Shown piece after piece: positions 16,853 to 26,013 of a stretch of 64,000 bases of DNA. The stretch is from the NCBI RefSeq assembly GCF_001571325.1, contig NZ_BCTO01000052.1, positions 1 to 64,000 on the forward strand, in the 5' to 3' direction. Every line of letters starts with the position of its first letter. Position 1 is the first letter of the stretch. Made by a program: the position numbers and the translations under genes. The stretch is from Delftia tsuruhatensis NBRC 16741. Its GTDB lineage: Bacteria; Pseudomonadota; Gammaproteobacteria; Burkholderiales; Burkholderiaceae_C. Below the pieces are notes generated by a model, which was given only the letters and a program-made list of their open reading frames with translations, searched no databases and was not told the origin of the DNA.

Positions 16853-17317
16853 TCAAGCCTCCTGGAATGTCAGCCCGAAGCTGCGGCGGAAAAACTGGAT
16901 GGCCGCACGTTCGTCGGTTTCCTTTTGCTCGCGGCGCATCTGGCCCAGCGCCAGGTCGCGGCGGCGCACCTCGACCACCTTGCGCAGGCTGCTGACCCGC
17001 AGCTCGCAGGCCATCAAGGCCTTTTGCGCGGCCTCCAGGCGGATGGCCAGGTCGGCCAGCACCCGTGTCTGCAGGCCGATGGCGTGCTGCAGGCGGTCCA
17101 TGAACTGGTATTGGTGGAACATGACTTCGGGCTGCACGGACTGGTTCTGCTGCACGCCCCAGCGTGCCTGCATTTCCTGCACGTAGTGCTGCAGCTGGTC
17201 CATCTGCGCCTGCGCCGCCTGCTGCGAGCGCTGACGCTCCTGCACCGCCTGGCGCGCCTCGTCACGCTTGCGCGACGCGGCATCGATGGCCACCATCAAG
17301 GCATTCAAGGACGACAT
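16853..17317 (-). CDS. fliJ: Flagellar export chaperone FliJ
   Basis: FliJ is a coiled-coil stalk-like component of the export ATPase complex. The 154-residue product is almost entirely charged helix with heptad character (KRDEARQAVQERQRSQQAAQ, LEAAQKALMACELRVSSLRKV). It lies between fliI and fliK, with fliK starting three bases after its stop. Sequence conservation is low in this family, so position supports the call. Confidence 0.92.
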   Translation of the reverse strand: MSSLNALMVAIDAASRKRDEARQAVQERQRSQQAAQAQMDQLQHYVQEMQARWGVQQNQSVQPEVMFHQYQFMDRLQHAIGLQTRVLADLAIRLEAAQKALMACELRVSSLRKVVEVRRRDLALGQMRREQKETDERAAIQFFRRSFGLTFQEA

Positions 17318-17373
17318 ACCGGGTTTTCCTCCCTGTGTTCGCTGTTGCGTTATCTCAGTGCCGCGTCACCGCA

Positions 17374-18792
17374 TCACTGACCACCGAGCGCGGCGGCCAT
17401 GCCCGAGATGCTCTCGTCCATGGAAGCCGACTCGAACATGCTTTGCTGCAGAAAGGCCGCCATGGCCGGCTGCAGCCGTATCGCCTCGTCCATCTGCGGG
17501 TCCGAGCCCGCCATGTAGGCTCCGACCTGGACCAGGTCCCGGCCCTTCTGGTAGCGCGAATAGACAGCGCGAAAGCGCCTCGCCAGCTCGAAGTGCTCGC
17601 GCGAGACCACGTTGTGCATCACGCGCGAGGCCGATTGCTCGATGTCGATGGCCGGGTAGTGGCCCGACTCGGCCAGCGCCCGCGACAGCACGACGTGGCC
17701 GTCCAGAATGGCGCGTGCCGCATCGGCGATCGGGTCCTGCTGGTCGTCGCCCTCGGACAGCACGGTGTAGAAGGCCGTGATCGATCCCACGCCGTTGAGG
17801 CCGTTGCCGCTGCGCTCGACCAGGGCCGGCAGCTTGGCAAAGCACGACGGCGGATAGCCCTTGGTGGCCGGTGGCTCGCCAATGGCCAGCGCGATCTCGC
17901 GCTGGGCCATGGCATAGCGCGTCAGCGAATCCATGAGCAGCAGCACATGCTGGCCCTTGTCGCGGAAATGCTCGGCAATGGCCGTGGCGTAGGCGGCACC
18001 CTGCATGCGCAGCAGCGGCGGCGCATCGGCCGGCGCGGCCACCACCACGGCGCGGCTGCGGTCCTGTGCGCCGAGGATGTCCTCGACGAATTCCTTGACC
18101 TCCCGGCCGCGTTCACCGATCAGGCCGACGACGATCACGTCCGTCTGGGTGTAGCGCGCCATCATGCCCAGCAGCACGGACTTGCCCACGCCCGAGCCTG
18201 CGAACAGGCCCAGCCGCTGGCCCCGGCCCACGGTGAGCAGGGCGTTGAGCGAGCGCACGCCGGTGTCCAGCGTCTCGCGCACCGGGTCGCGGTCCATGGC
18301 GTTGATGGGATTGCGGTCCAGCAGATCGGCCGTGACGTCGGCCAGCGGCCCGCCATGGTCCAGCGGCTGCCCCTGCGAATCCACGACACGGCCCAGCAGG
18401 CCGCTGCCGATGGGCAGGCGCAGCACGCCGGCCGCCATGGACACGGGCTCTTCAGGACCGTCGCCAAAGCGCAGCGGGGCGACAAAGGGTTCGGCCGGCG
18501 TCACGATGGCGCCGCTGGACAGCCCCTGGATGTCGCCCGCAGGCATCAGGAACGCACGCTCGCCGGCAAAGCCGACGACTTCGGCCAGCACCGGGTCCTG
18601 GCCTGCCTGGCGTATCCAGCACTGCGAGCCCACCGGCACCTGCAGGCCCGTGGCCTCCAGCACCAGGCCGGTCAGGCGCGTGAGCGTGCCGTGGGTCTCC
18701 AGCGGAATGTCGCTGTGCAGGCGGGCGCGGGCATTGGACAGCAGCTGCTGCCAGGGCTTGCCGGCGTCGGCCAGGGAGGCATCAACCGGCAT
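17374..18792 (-). CDS. fliI: Flagellum-specific ATP synthase FliI
   Basis: The export ATPase, homologous to the F1 beta subunit. It has the Walker A motif FAGSGVGKS, Walker B in [18 protein letters not shown], and the family block [19 protein letters not shown]. The start at 18792 is chosen because GGAG stands six bases upstream; an ATG five codons earlier has no ribosome site. It overlaps fliH by 11 bases. It is 472 residues, normal. Confidence 0.97.
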   Translation of the reverse strand: MPVDASLADAGKPWQQLLSNARARLHSDIPLETHGTLTRLTGLVLEATGLQVPVGSQCWIRQAGQDPVLAEVVGFAGERAFLMPAGDIQGLSSGAIVTPAEPFVAPLRFGDGPEEPVSMAAGVLRLPIGSGLLGRVVDSQGQPLDHGGPLADVTADLLDRNPINAMDRDPVRETLDTGVRSLNALLTVGRGQRLGLFAGSGVGKSVLLGMMARYTQTDVIVVGLIGERGREVKEFVEDILGAQDRSRAVVVAAPADAPPLLRMQGAAYATAIAEHFRDKGQHVLLLMDSLTRYAMAQREIALAIGEPPATKGYPPSCFAKLPALVERSGNGLNGVGSITAFYTVLSEGDDQQDPIADAARAILDGHVVLSRALAESGHYPAIDIEQSASRVMHNVVSREHFELARRFRAVYSRYQKGRDLVQVGAYMAGSDPQMDEAIRLQPAMAAFLQQSMFESASMDESISGMAAALGGQ

Positions 18793-19672
18793 CGCGCTCT
18801 CCGTCATACCAGGTGGAGACCAGGCCCAGCGCGGCCACGGCGCGGCGCCAGCGCTTGTCCATGCCGGCATCGACCTGGGCACCGCCCGATTCCACGCGCA
18901 CATCGCCCTGGGCCACGCCAGCGTCGCTGATCCACTGCACCTTGGACTGGGCGCCATGCTCGGCGCGCAGCGCCTCGTCCAGCACGGCGAAGTCGGCAGG
19001 GTTCAGGCGCACGGTGGCGGCGCGGCCGTCGGAGGCCAGCATGTCCAGCGCCTCGCGCACCACGGGCAGCAGGGCCTGGGGCTGGCTGCGCAGCTCCTGG
19101 CGGACCACCTGGCGCGCGATGTCGCAGGCCAGGTTCAGCAATTCCTGCGCCGCATCCGCCTGCAGCTGCTTGAAGCCGGCGTCCAGGCCGGACAGCAGCG
19201 CGTCCACGCGCTGCGCCGTCTCGCGGCCCGTGCCGGAGACATAGTCATCCATGTGCTGCTGCCACTGCTGCCGGGCTTCCTGGCGGCCTTGCTCCAGGCC
19301 CTCGGCATGGCCTTCGGCGCGTGCCTGCTCCAGCAATTCATGCAGCCGCTCCTCGTCCACGGCGGGGGTGGATGCCGCCGTGCCTGGCGCGTCGGCGTCG
19401 ACATCCAGCACCATGGAATCGGCGTCCAGCCGGGGCGCATCGGAGCGCCCGGGCAGCGACAGGCTGTGGAAGCCGGACGAGGAAGCGGGTGTGCGCGCCA
19501 TGCCGGCGCCACCGGGTGCAGCCTGTGCATCGGGGGCGCCCTGAATGTTCGGCAGGCCGGGCAGGCTTTGCAGGCCGCCCATGTGGTCCACGGCACCAAA
19601 GCGCCACTGCACCACCTGGCGCTCGTCAATCTCCTCGGAGGGAATGAAGCGCGAGTTCATCCCACTAGACAT
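18782..19672 (-). CDS. fliH: Flagellar assembly protein FliH
   Basis: FliH binds FliI and anchors it to the C-ring. The N-terminus ([17 protein letters not shown]) fits the family. The middle is rich in small residues and in Gln/Glu repeats ([20 protein letters not shown]), and the C-terminal domain contains [14 protein letters not shown] and [13 protein letters not shown]. The start overlaps the end of fliG by eight bases (ATGTCTAG). At 296 residues it is longer than the roughly 235 of enteric FliH because of an N-terminal insert. Confidence 0.93.
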   Translation of the reverse strand: MSSGMNSRFIPSEEIDERQVVQWRFGAVDHMGGLQSLPGLPNIQGAPDAQAAPGGAGMARTPASSSGFHSLSLPGRSDAPRLDADSMVLDVDADAPGTAASTPAVDEERLHELLEQARAEGHAEGLEQGRQEARQQWQQHMDDYVSGTGRETAQRVDALLSGLDAGFKQLQADAAQELLNLACDIARQVVRQELRSQPQALLPVVREALDMLASDGRAATVRLNPADFAVLDEALRAEHGAQSKVQWISDAGVAQGDVRVESGGAQVDAGMDKRWRRAVAALGLVSTWYDGERDAG

Positions 19673-20660
19673 AGCTGTCCTCCGCGCCGCTGCCGATGGT
19701 GATCTGGCCTTCTTCGGCCAGACGGCGCACCACCTTCAGGATTTCCTTTTGCTGCGCTTCCACTTCGGACAGGCGCATCGGGCCGCGGCCTTCCAGGTCC
19801 TCGCGCAGCGACTCGGCCGCACGCATGGACATGTTGGCCAGGATCTTGTCGCGCACTTCCATCGAACCGCCCTTGAGCGCGATGATCAGCGTCTCGGACA
19901 CCACTTCGCGCAGCACCAGCTGCACCGAGCGGTCGTCCAGTTTGACCAGGTCGTCGAACACGAACATCTTGTCCATGATCTTCTGGGCCAGGTCCGGGTC
20001 GTAGTTGCGGATGGTGTCCAGCACGGCCACGTCGGCATTGCCGCCGAGGTTGTTGATCATCTCGGCCGCCGTCTTGACGCCGCCCAGCGAGGTCTTGCGG
20101 ATCTTGTCGCCGCCGGCCAGCACCTGGAACAGCACTTCGTTGAGGTCCTTGAGCGCGGTCGGCTGAATGCCTTCCAGCGTGGCCACGCGCAGCATGACTT
20201 CGCTGCGAAAGCGTTCGGGCAGCTGCATCAGCACGGCAGCAGCCTGCTCGTGCTCCAGGTGCACCAGGATGGCGGCCACGATCTGCGGATGCTCGCCGCG
20301 CAGCAGTTCGGCCACCGACAGCGGGTCCATCCATTTCAGGCTTTCGATGCCGGAGACATCGCCGCCCTGCAGGATGCGGTCGATCAGCAGCGCGGCCTTG
20401 TCGTCGCCCAGGGCGCGCTTGAGCACCGAGCGCACATAGCCGCTGGCGTCGTCCACCAGCAGGCTTTGCGCGGCCGCGTCATCGGCAAAGCGGTTGATGA
20501 CGAAGTCCACCTTCTCGCGCGAGACGCCGCGCATGTGCGCAATGGTCTCGCCGAGCTTTTGCACTTCCTTGGGTGTGAGGTGCTTGAACACCTCGGCCGC
20601 TTCCTCCTCGCCCAGGGAGACCAGCAAGATGGCGGCGTCGTTCAGGCCTCGTTCGTCCAT
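19665..20660 (-). CDS. fliG: Flagellar motor switch protein FliG
   Basis: FliG is the rotor protein that contacts the stators. The armadillo-like middle and C-terminal domains are complete: LRGEHPQIVAAILVHLE, the torque helix MDKMFVFDDLVKLDDRSVQ, and the charged residues of VSETLIIALKGGSMEVRDKI. It is 331 residues, as expected. It lies 26 bases after fliF and overlaps fliH. Confidence 0.98.
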   Translation of the reverse strand: MDERGLNDAAILLVSLGEEEAAEVFKHLTPKEVQKLGETIAHMRGVSREKVDFVINRFADDAAAQSLLVDDASGYVRSVLKRALGDDKAALLIDRILQGGDVSGIESLKWMDPLSVAELLRGEHPQIVAAILVHLEHEQAAAVLMQLPERFRSEVMLRVATLEGIQPTALKDLNEVLFQVLAGGDKIRKTSLGGVKTAAEMINNLGGNADVAVLDTIRNYDPDLAQKIMDKMFVFDDLVKLDDRSVQLVLREVVSETLIIALKGGSMEVRDKILANMSMRAAESLREDLEGRGPMRLSEVEAQQKEILKVVRRLAEEGQITIGSGAEDSYV

Positions 20661-20686
20661 ATCTCAGCAATCCGTGTTTGGCAGGC

Positions 20687-22387
20687 TCAGGTGGCCTCGC
20701 CGTTGATCCAGGTCTTGACGATGTTGGCCACCGCGATCGGGTTCTGCTTGGCCAGTTGGCGCGCCTGCTCCAGGCGCACCTGCTCCTGTGTGGGAGACAG
20801 ATCGACAGCGGGTCCGGCCAGCGCCGGACGGTCCAGCTGCTCGCCCTCGATGGCATTGAGCTGACCGCCCACGGCAGCCGTCTTGCGGCCCTTGAGCATG
20901 GGTCGCACCAGGCCCAGCAGCAAGATGGCGCCGAACAGGGCCAGGCCGATGGGCACGCCCAGGCTGCGGGCCATGTCCAGCACTTCGGGCTGGCGCCACA
21001 GCGGCACCTCGGCAGGCGCTTCGTCCTGCACAAAGGGGGTGCTGACCAGGTTGACCGAGTCACCGCGCTCGGCGCTGTAGCCCACGGTCTCGCGCACCAG
21101 GGTCAGCAGTTGCGCCTGCTGCGCCGCCGTCAGGCCGCGCGCTGCGGCGGCAACGGTGGCGGCATCGGTGGCGCCACCGGCTGCATTCGGCGCAGCGGCC
21201 GCCACCAGGGGCGCATTGATGACCACGGCGGCCGTCAGGCGCTTGATGCTGCCCGTGCTGCCGCGTGTGTGGCGCACGGTCTTGTCCACTTCGTAGTTGG
21301 TGATGGACTCGCGCTTGCTGGCAGAGCGCACGGCGTTCTGTCCATCGGCCGCCTGGGGTGCGGGATTGGCGCCATTGACCGGCGCGGACGCGTTCTGGGG
21401 CGGCTGGTTGCTGGTGGCGCCGGGGATGCCGGTGGGCTGGGGCGGCTTTTGCTCGCCCGTGCTCTCCACCACCTGCTGGCTGCGCACCACGCCCGCGTCG
21501 GAGGACTGGTTGGGGCGGTGCTGCTCCGAGGTCGATTCGGTCTGGCTGAAATCCATCTCGGCCGAGACCTGGGCCTTCACATTGTTCTTGCCGACCACAG
21601 GCTCCAGGATATCCAGGATGCGGCGCACGTACTGCTGCTCGATCTGCTGGGTGTAGTTCAGCTGCTGCATGTCCACGGCGTTGGCGTTGCCGTCGGGCGA
21701 CTGCGACAGCAGCTTGCCCGAATCGTCGAGGATGCTCACGGCCGTGGGCGCCATCTCGGGCACGCTGGAGGCCACCAGGTGCACGATGCCCGCGATCTGC
21801 GTGCGGTCCAGCACGCGGCCGGGGTACAGGCTCAGCAGCACCGAGGCCGAAGGCTTTTGCTGCTCGCGGAAAAAGCCGTTCTGATTGGGCAGGGCCAGAT
21901 GCACGCGTGCGCTTTGCACGGCGGCCAGGGCCTGGATGGAGCGCGTCAGCTCGCCTTCGAGGCCGCGCTGGAAATTCAGGCGTTCCTGGAACTGGGTGAT
22001 GCCGAACTTGCTGTTTTCCATCAGCTCGAAGCCCGTCACCGAACCCTTGGGCAGGCCCTGGGTGGCCAGCTTCAGGCGCACATCGTGCACGCGGTCGGAC
22101 GGGATGAGGATGGCGCCGCCGCCTTCCGTGTAGCGGTATGGCACGTTCATCTGCGACAGCTGGGCGACGATGGCGCCACCATCCTTGTCGCTCAGATTGG
22201 AGAACAGCACCTTGTAGTCCGGCTGGCGGTAGAACATGGCCGCCGCCCCCACGGCGACGACCAGCAGCACGGCGATCGCGCCCCAACGCAGGCGCTGGCC
22301 ACGGTCCATGGCCGTCCAGCGCTGCTGCAGGGCAGGCTGGGGGACGGGAGTGGCTTGGGGGACAGGGATTTCAGCGACAGCAGACAT
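20687..22387 (-). CDS. fliF: Flagellar MS-ring protein FliF
   Basis: FliF forms the MS ring in the inner membrane. Two membrane segments frame a large periplasmic part: the first near residues 35-55 (WGAIAVLLVVAVGAAAMFY) and the second near LFGAILLLGLVRPML. The ring-building domain shows YKVLFSNLSDKDGGAIVAQL, and the C-terminal tail that binds FliG ends AKQNPIAVANIVKTWINGE. The ATG at 22387 follows GGAA; 566 residues is normal. It is divergent from fliE with a 177-base gap that should hold promoters for both; no sigma-28 pattern is complete there. Confidence 0.97.
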   Translation of the reverse strand: MSAVAEIPVPQATPVPQPALQQRWTAMDRGQRLRWGAIAVLLVVAVGAAAMFYRQPDYKVLFSNLSDKDGGAIVAQLSQMNVPYRYTEGGGAILIPSDRVHDVRLKLATQGLPKGSVTGFELMENSKFGITQFQERLNFQRGLEGELTRSIQALAAVQSARVHLALPNQNGFFREQQKPSASVLLSLYPGRVLDRTQIAGIVHLVASSVPEMAPTAVSILDDSGKLLSQSPDGNANAVDMQQLNYTQQIEQQYVRRILDILEPVVGKNNVKAQVSAEMDFSQTESTSEQHRPNQSSDAGVVRSQQVVESTGEQKPPQPTGIPGATSNQPPQNASAPVNGANPAPQAADGQNAVRSASKRESITNYEVDKTVRHTRGSTGSIKRLTAAVVINAPLVAAAAPNAAGGATDAATVAAAARGLTAAQQAQLLTLVRETVGYSAERGDSVNLVSTPFVQDEAPAEVPLWRQPEVLDMARSLGVPIGLALFGAILLLGLVRPMLKGRKTAAVGGQLNAIEGEQLDRPALAGPAVDLSPTQEQVRLEQARQLAKQNPIAVANIVKTWINGEAT

Positions 22388-22564
22388 CTTGGTTCCAGGT
22401 GTTCGAGCCCTGCACACACAGGACCCTAGCGTGCTGTCGATTATTCGAAGTCCGCCGCTTCACATTCGCCCGATAAGCGCGCCGTTTGACCTTCTATTTG
22501 CCCGGATGCGAAAACCCTGCCGACCTACGATCTCGTCATCTTGCTAACTCCGATGGAATGTGTC

Positions 22565-22882
22565 ATGGACCTTCGCATCCCCAGTACCACCTCTCCCCTG
22601 TACGGCACCCAGCTCCCCAAAGGCGTGGGCGCAGGCGACGCATCGACCAAAGTGGCGGCTGGCGGCTTCAGCCAGGCCCTTCAAGGCGCGCTGCAGTCCG
22701 TCAGTTCAGCCCAGAACCACTCCAGCCAGCTGCAGCGTGAAGTGCAGCTGGAGAACCCGGCCGTCAGCCTCGAAGAAACCATGATCGCCATGCAAAAGGC
22801 ACAGATCGGCTTCCAGGCCACGATGCAGGTGCGCAACCGGCTCGTGCAGGCCTATACCGACGTGATGAACATGCAGGTCTGA
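22565..22882 (+). CDS. fliE: Flagellar hook-basal body protein FliE
   Basis: FliE joins the MS ring to the rod. The C-terminal half carries the family signature (NPAVSLEETMIAMQKAQIGF followed by the conserved VRNRLVQAYTDVMNMQV end). The ATG at 22565 is chosen; in-frame ATG and TTG codons four and eight codons earlier have no ribosome site. At 105 residues it is the usual size. It is a single-gene unit divergent from fliF, followed by a hairpin terminator. Confidence 0.94.
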   Translation: MDLRIPSTTSPLYGTQLPKGVGAGDASTKVAAGGFSQALQGALQSVSSAQNHSSQLQREVQLENPAVSLEETMIAMQKAQIGFQATMQVRNRLVQAYTDVMNMQV

Positions 22883-22886
22883 GGAC

Positions 22887-22910
22887 GTCCGGCCCCGGCC
22901 GGACCCTCTT
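22887..22910 (+). terminator. Hairpin terminator after fliE
   Basis: GTCCGGCC (22887-22894) and GGCCGGAC (22897-22904) form a stable stem, followed by CCTCTTT. It starts five bases after the fliE stop. The T-run is short, so efficiency is uncertain. Confidence 0.55.
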
Positions 22911-22920
22911 TGCCCACCCA

Positions 22921-22953
22921 GACCGCAGACCGCAGACCGCAGACCGCAGACCC
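22921..22953. repeat. Heptamer tandem repeat GACCGCA
   Basis: Four exact copies of GACCGCA (22921-22948) plus a partial fifth (GACCC). It lies in the 402-base stretch 22883-23284 between fliE and the flgN end, which otherwise contains only terminators and no convincing gene. Such a 7-base array can change length by slippage. Confidence 0.8.
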
Positions 22954-23219
22954 AACAGCATTTGCGCGCACCATCGCATGGCTGCGTCTTTCCGGCACGC
23001 GCAGGATCCGGCCTTCTTCAAGGCGTTGTTCCGCTTTCGCCGAACCGGGCCTTTGCCCACCCTCCCCATTCCTGGCCGCCCGTCACCGCACGGCCCAAAG
23101 CACCCCGTCTTTTTCAGCAAGCGTGACCTCCTCCCGCGCATGGAGGGTCGCCTTCCGATGCGCAGCCCTGCCTGCACCGGCCGGCAGGCGCGTCACGCCG
23201 ACGCCACCCCGGAAAAGAC

Positions 23220-23249
23220 AAAACCCTCGGGCACGCATGCCGGAGGGTT
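23220..23249 (-). terminator. Intrinsic terminator after flgN
   Basis: AACCCTC (23222-23228) pairs with GAGGGTT (23243-23249). On the minus strand the stem is followed by a T-rich run (TTGTCTTTTCC). It ends the flgA-flgM-flgN transcript. Confidence 0.75.
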
Positions 23250-23284
23250 GATCAGGACAGGAAAAAAGGAAGAAGGAGGCTGCT

Positions 23285-23656
23285 TCAGCTGGCCGAGTGG
23301 TAGATGCGCGCCTTGCCCGGTCCGGCGTGAGGGTGTCCATACAGGTCACGTCCATACGTGGCCTGGTCCGAAGCCTGGGGAATCAGCGCCGCCGCCTGGT
23401 GCTGGGCCACCACCGCCATGCGCGCCAGCTGGTCGCGCTGCATGGCCATCTGCTCGCCCAGTGCCTGGGCGCGCTCGCGCAGCTCCTGCGTCCAGTCGGC
23501 CGCGCTGAAGCGGCGGGCCAGTTCGGAAAACGCAGCCATGGCATCGCGCAGCCGGGTGCTGGACTGCTCCAGCGCGACCGCATCCTTCGATTGCAGCGAG
23601 GCGGACACCATCCGGACCACCGCGTCCAGGGAATCGAGCATCTCGCTGAGAGTCAT
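23285..23656 (-). CDS. flgN: FlgN-like flagellar chaperone
   Basis: A 123-residue, mostly helical protein directly after flgM, which is the standard place for FlgN, the export chaperone of FlgK and FlgL. Helical segments around LDSLDAVVRMVSASLQSKDA and LRERAQALGEQMAMQRDQLA fit a FlgN-type coiled coil, but residue-level similarity is weak. The name rests mainly on context. A terminator follows at 23220-23249. Confidence 0.65.
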   Translation of the reverse strand: MTLSEMLDSLDAVVRMVSASLQSKDAVALEQSSTRLRDAMAAFSELARRFSAADWTQELRERAQALGEQMAMQRDQLARMAVVAQHQAAALIPQASDQATYGRDLYGHPHAGPGKARIYHSAS

Positions 23657-23732
23657 GGGACAGGCCTTGCTGAAAAAAGAAAGCGCGTGCTCGCGCCGGA
23701 AGGAAAAAACCGAGAAAGAACCGAACCCGCGC

Positions 23733-24053
23733 TCAGACGCGCGAGTGCGAGAGGAATTCCTCGGAGTTGGCCAGCAGCTTGTCGGCCACGGCGTCGGCGT
23801 TCACGCGGAAGGTGCCGTTGGCAATGGCTTCGCGGATTTCCTTGACGCGGTTGGCATCGAAGTCGGCGGTGGCACGACCAGTTTGGTCCAGTGCGCGGGC
23901 CGAGTTCGAGAACGACACGGGAACACCGGCCGCCTTGGCAGGCTGGGCCTGTGCGGAGGATTCCTCGCTGGCAATGGCGCTGGCTGTCTTGGGCTGCTTG
24001 GCGGCGGCCTGGGAGGCAGCGGCGGGCAGTTCCGGTTTTTGACCTATCTTCAT
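23733..24053 (-). CDS. flgM: Anti-sigma-28 factor FlgM
   Basis: FlgM binds FliA (sigma-28) and is exported once the hook is finished, releasing late-gene expression. The N-terminal half is disordered and Ala-rich. The C-terminal half has the FliA-binding pattern: FDANRVKEIREAIANGTFRV followed by ADAVADKLLANSEEFL. It is 106 residues, normal. GGAG stands seven bases before the ATG. A good sigma-28-like promoter (24098-24124) precedes it, just inside the gap after flgA, so flgM can be made both with flgA and from its own late promoter. Confidence 0.95.
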   Translation of the reverse strand: MKIGQKPELPAAASQAAAKQPKTASAIASEESSAQAQPAKAAGVPVSFSNSARALDQTGRATADFDANRVKEIREAIANGTFRVNADAVADKLLANSEEFLSHSRV

Positions 24054-24097
24054 CTTGATTCTCCAATCGCCCTGGCGGCGTAAGGCGCTGTGCCTAG

Positions 24098-24124
24098 CTT
24101 TCGACTGCCTGGAACAAAACTTGA
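24098..24124 (-). promoter_or_regulatory. Candidate sigma-28 promoter for flgM
   Basis: On the minus strand TCAAGTTT begins at 24124 and GTCGAAAG ends at 24098, with 15 bases between TCAA and the -10. The FliA consensus is TAAAGTTT-N11-GCCGATAA. Seven of eight -35 bases match. The site lies between the flgA stop and the flgM start, as expected for a late flgM promoter. Confidence 0.6.
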
Positions 24125-24131
24125 GGTTTTT

Positions 24132-24896
24132 TTACTGCACCAGCACCACGCCCTCGGGATTCACCACCCCGGAGATGAGCCGGCCATTATCCATGCGAAC
24201 CCGCACGGTCTGGCCTTCGCCGGCGGCAGACATGGCCTTGCCCGACGATGTGACGGAAAAACCACCACCATTGACCAGAACACGCACTTCGGCACCCACC
24301 GCGAACAGCGCCGGCGTGCGCAGCATGTTCTGGCGCAGTGCCTGGCCTGCGGCCAGTGGGCGGGAAGCCACCAGGCCCACCCAGTCCTGCTGGTTGGCGT
24401 AGACGGCGGCCGAATCCTCGGCCCAGTCCACCTCGGCCTGGACGGCGTCGTCGGCCGACAGCGGGCGGCCCGAAGGCACGCCGTTTTGCAGCACCCAGGC
24501 AGGCCCCCAGGCCTTGACCGTGATGGGCAGGAACACATTCCAGGCCACGGCGCCCTGCAGGCAGCGCAGGCCCAGGCGGGTACGGCCCCACAGGCGCGAG
24601 CCTGCGGGCAAATAGGGTTCGACCTTGGCGCAGGCGGCCAGGCGCAGGCGGGGATCGAGCTGGCCCATCTGCACTTCCATGCGCAGGGGCAGGGCGCCCG
24701 CACCGGCCATGCCCTGCTGCAGGGCCTCGTCGGCAAAGCGCTGGCCGATCTGGCTGAGCTGGGCCGCGCCATCGGGCGCGTTCTGCGCGAACGCGCTGCC
24801 TGCCAGCGATGCTCCAGCGGCGAGCGCAGCGCATGCGGCGGCGCGGGCGAAGGCTCGGGCGGCGGAAGGCGGATGGGCGGTGCTGAAGTTCGACAT
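24132..24896 (-). CDS. flgA: Flagella basal-body P-ring formation protein FlgA
   Basis: FlgA is a periplasmic chaperone for P-ring (FlgI) assembly. The signal peptide is clear (AAACAALAAGASLAGSAFAQ). The mature part has the SAF-type C-terminal domain: LAAGQALRQNMLRTPALFAVGAEV and a closing GRLISGVVNPEGVVLV. The ATG at 24896 has AGGAG eight bases upstream. It is 254 residues. Divergent from flgB; 24897-25130 should carry promoters for both directions, but no complete sigma-28 pattern is visible, as expected for middle genes. Confidence 0.94.
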   Translation of the reverse strand: MSNFSTAHPPSAARAFARAAACAALAAGASLAGSAFAQNAPDGAAQLSQIGQRFADEALQQGMAGAGALPLRMEVQMGQLDPRLRLAACAKVEPYLPAGSRLWGRTRLGLRCLQGAVAWNVFLPITVKAWGPAWVLQNGVPSGRPLSADDAVQAEVDWAEDSAAVYANQQDWVGLVASRPLAAGQALRQNMLRTPALFAVGAEVRVLVNGGGFSVTSSGKAMSAAGEGQTVRVRMDNGRLISGVVNPEGVVLVQ

Positions 24897-25130
24897 GGCT
24901 GGGGCTCCTGACTTGCTCCGGCACCCCGTCAGGATGGGCGGGATACATGGAGCGATGCCAGCAAATATAGGGCGGGCGCCGTTTTCCGAAGCGCCGAACT
25001 GCGCAGGCAAACGCGCTTTCTTTGCGCTTTAGCGTTCGGGCCCGATTTCCATAATCGACGCATGCCGCAGTCCGTGGGCTGCCGCCATTTCGTCAACCGA
25101 TCACCGCAAATCCCAGAGGGCGAGGCCGAC

Positions 25131-25544
25131 ATGCTCGACAAGATGACTGAACGACTGGACTTCCAGAGCAAGGCGCTGGTGCTGCGCGCCGAGCGCCAGC
25201 GTGCAATCGCCAGCAACATCGCCAATGCCGACACCCCGGGCTATGTGGCACGCGACTTCAATTTCCGCGAGGCGCTGACGGCCGTCACCTCCGGCCCCTC
25301 GCCCATGACGCTGGCCAGCGTCAGCCAGGGCGGCCACATTCCGCTGCCTGCCGCCGCCTCGGGGCAGAGCGCGCAAAGCCATCTCGGCTACTCGGTGCAG
25401 GCCCAGACCAACATGGACAACAACACCGTGGACCTGGACCGCGAACGCGCCAACTTCGTCGACAACGCCGTGCGCTACGAAGCCACGCTGCGCTTTCTGA
25501 ACGGCCAGGCCAAGACCATGCTGTCGGCCATCCAGGGCCAGTAA
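25131..25544 (+). CDS. flgB: Flagellar proximal rod protein FlgB
   Basis: A rod subunit secreted by the flagellar export system. The N-terminal rod motif is present (LRAERQRAIASNIANADTPG), and the C-terminal helix ends FLNGQAKTMLSAIQGQ. The ATG at 25131 is preceded by GAGG at five bases; upstream in-frame codons are not FlgB-like. It is 137 residues. First gene of the flgB-to-flgL run, 30 bases before flgC. Confidence 0.97.
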   Translation: MLDKMTERLDFQSKALVLRAERQRAIASNIANADTPGYVARDFNFREALTAVTSGPSPMTLASVSQGGHIPLPAAASGQSAQSHLGYSVQAQTNMDNNTVDLDRERANFVDNAVRYEATLRFLNGQAKTMLSAIQGQ

Positions 25545-25574
25545 GCCGGCGCCACAGACCACAGGAGCTTTCCC

Positions 25575-25979
25575 ATGTCCATGTTCTCCATCTTCAGCAT
25601 CTCCGGCAGTGCCGTCAGCGCCCAGTCCCAGCGCCTGAACGTCGTGGCCTCGAACCTGGCCAACGTCGATGCCGTGGCCGGCCCCGACGGCAAGGCCTAC
25701 CAGGCACGCCAGGTGGTCTTCCAGACCGTGCCCATGGGCGAGGAAGGCTCCTCGGGCGTGCGCGTCAGCGCCATCAGCCAGGACAACACGCCGGGCCGCC
25801 GCATCCACGATCCCCAGCACCCGCTGGCCGATGCCGAAGGCTATGTGACGCATTCCAACGTCAGCGCCGTGGACGAGATGGTCAACATGATCTCGGCCTC
25901 GCGCTCCTACCAGAACAACGTCGAGGTCATGAACACGACCAAGTCGCTGCTGCTCAAAACCCTGCAGATGGGCCAGTGA
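25575..25979 (+). CDS. flgC: Flagellar proximal rod protein FlgC
   Basis: A rod subunit with the N-terminal motif SQRLNVVASNLANVDAV and the C-terminal motif MVNMISASRSYQNNVEVMNT of the rod/hook family. It is 134 residues with an AGGAG ribosome site. Second gene of the flg operon. Confidence 0.98.
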   Translation: MSMFSIFSISGSAVSAQSQRLNVVASNLANVDAVAGPDGKAYQARQVVFQTVPMGEEGSSGVRVSAISQDNTPGRRIHDPQHPLADAEGYVTHSNVSAVDEMVNMISASRSYQNNVEVMNTTKSLLLKTLQMGQ

Positions 25980-26013
25980 GCCCCGTCCGCACCACATTCC
26001 AGGAGCCACTCCC

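Noticed and set aside
22388-22564. GCCCGATAAG near 22468 as a sigma-28 promoter for fliE
   Set aside because: The -10 has an extra base and no TAAA/TCAA lies 15 bases upstream; fliE and fliF are expected to be middle genes not dependent on sigma-28.
23285-23656. Gene after flgM as an unrelated hypothetical
   Set aside because: Size, helical character, and position between flgM and a terminator fit FlgN better than an unknown, although direct similarity is weak.
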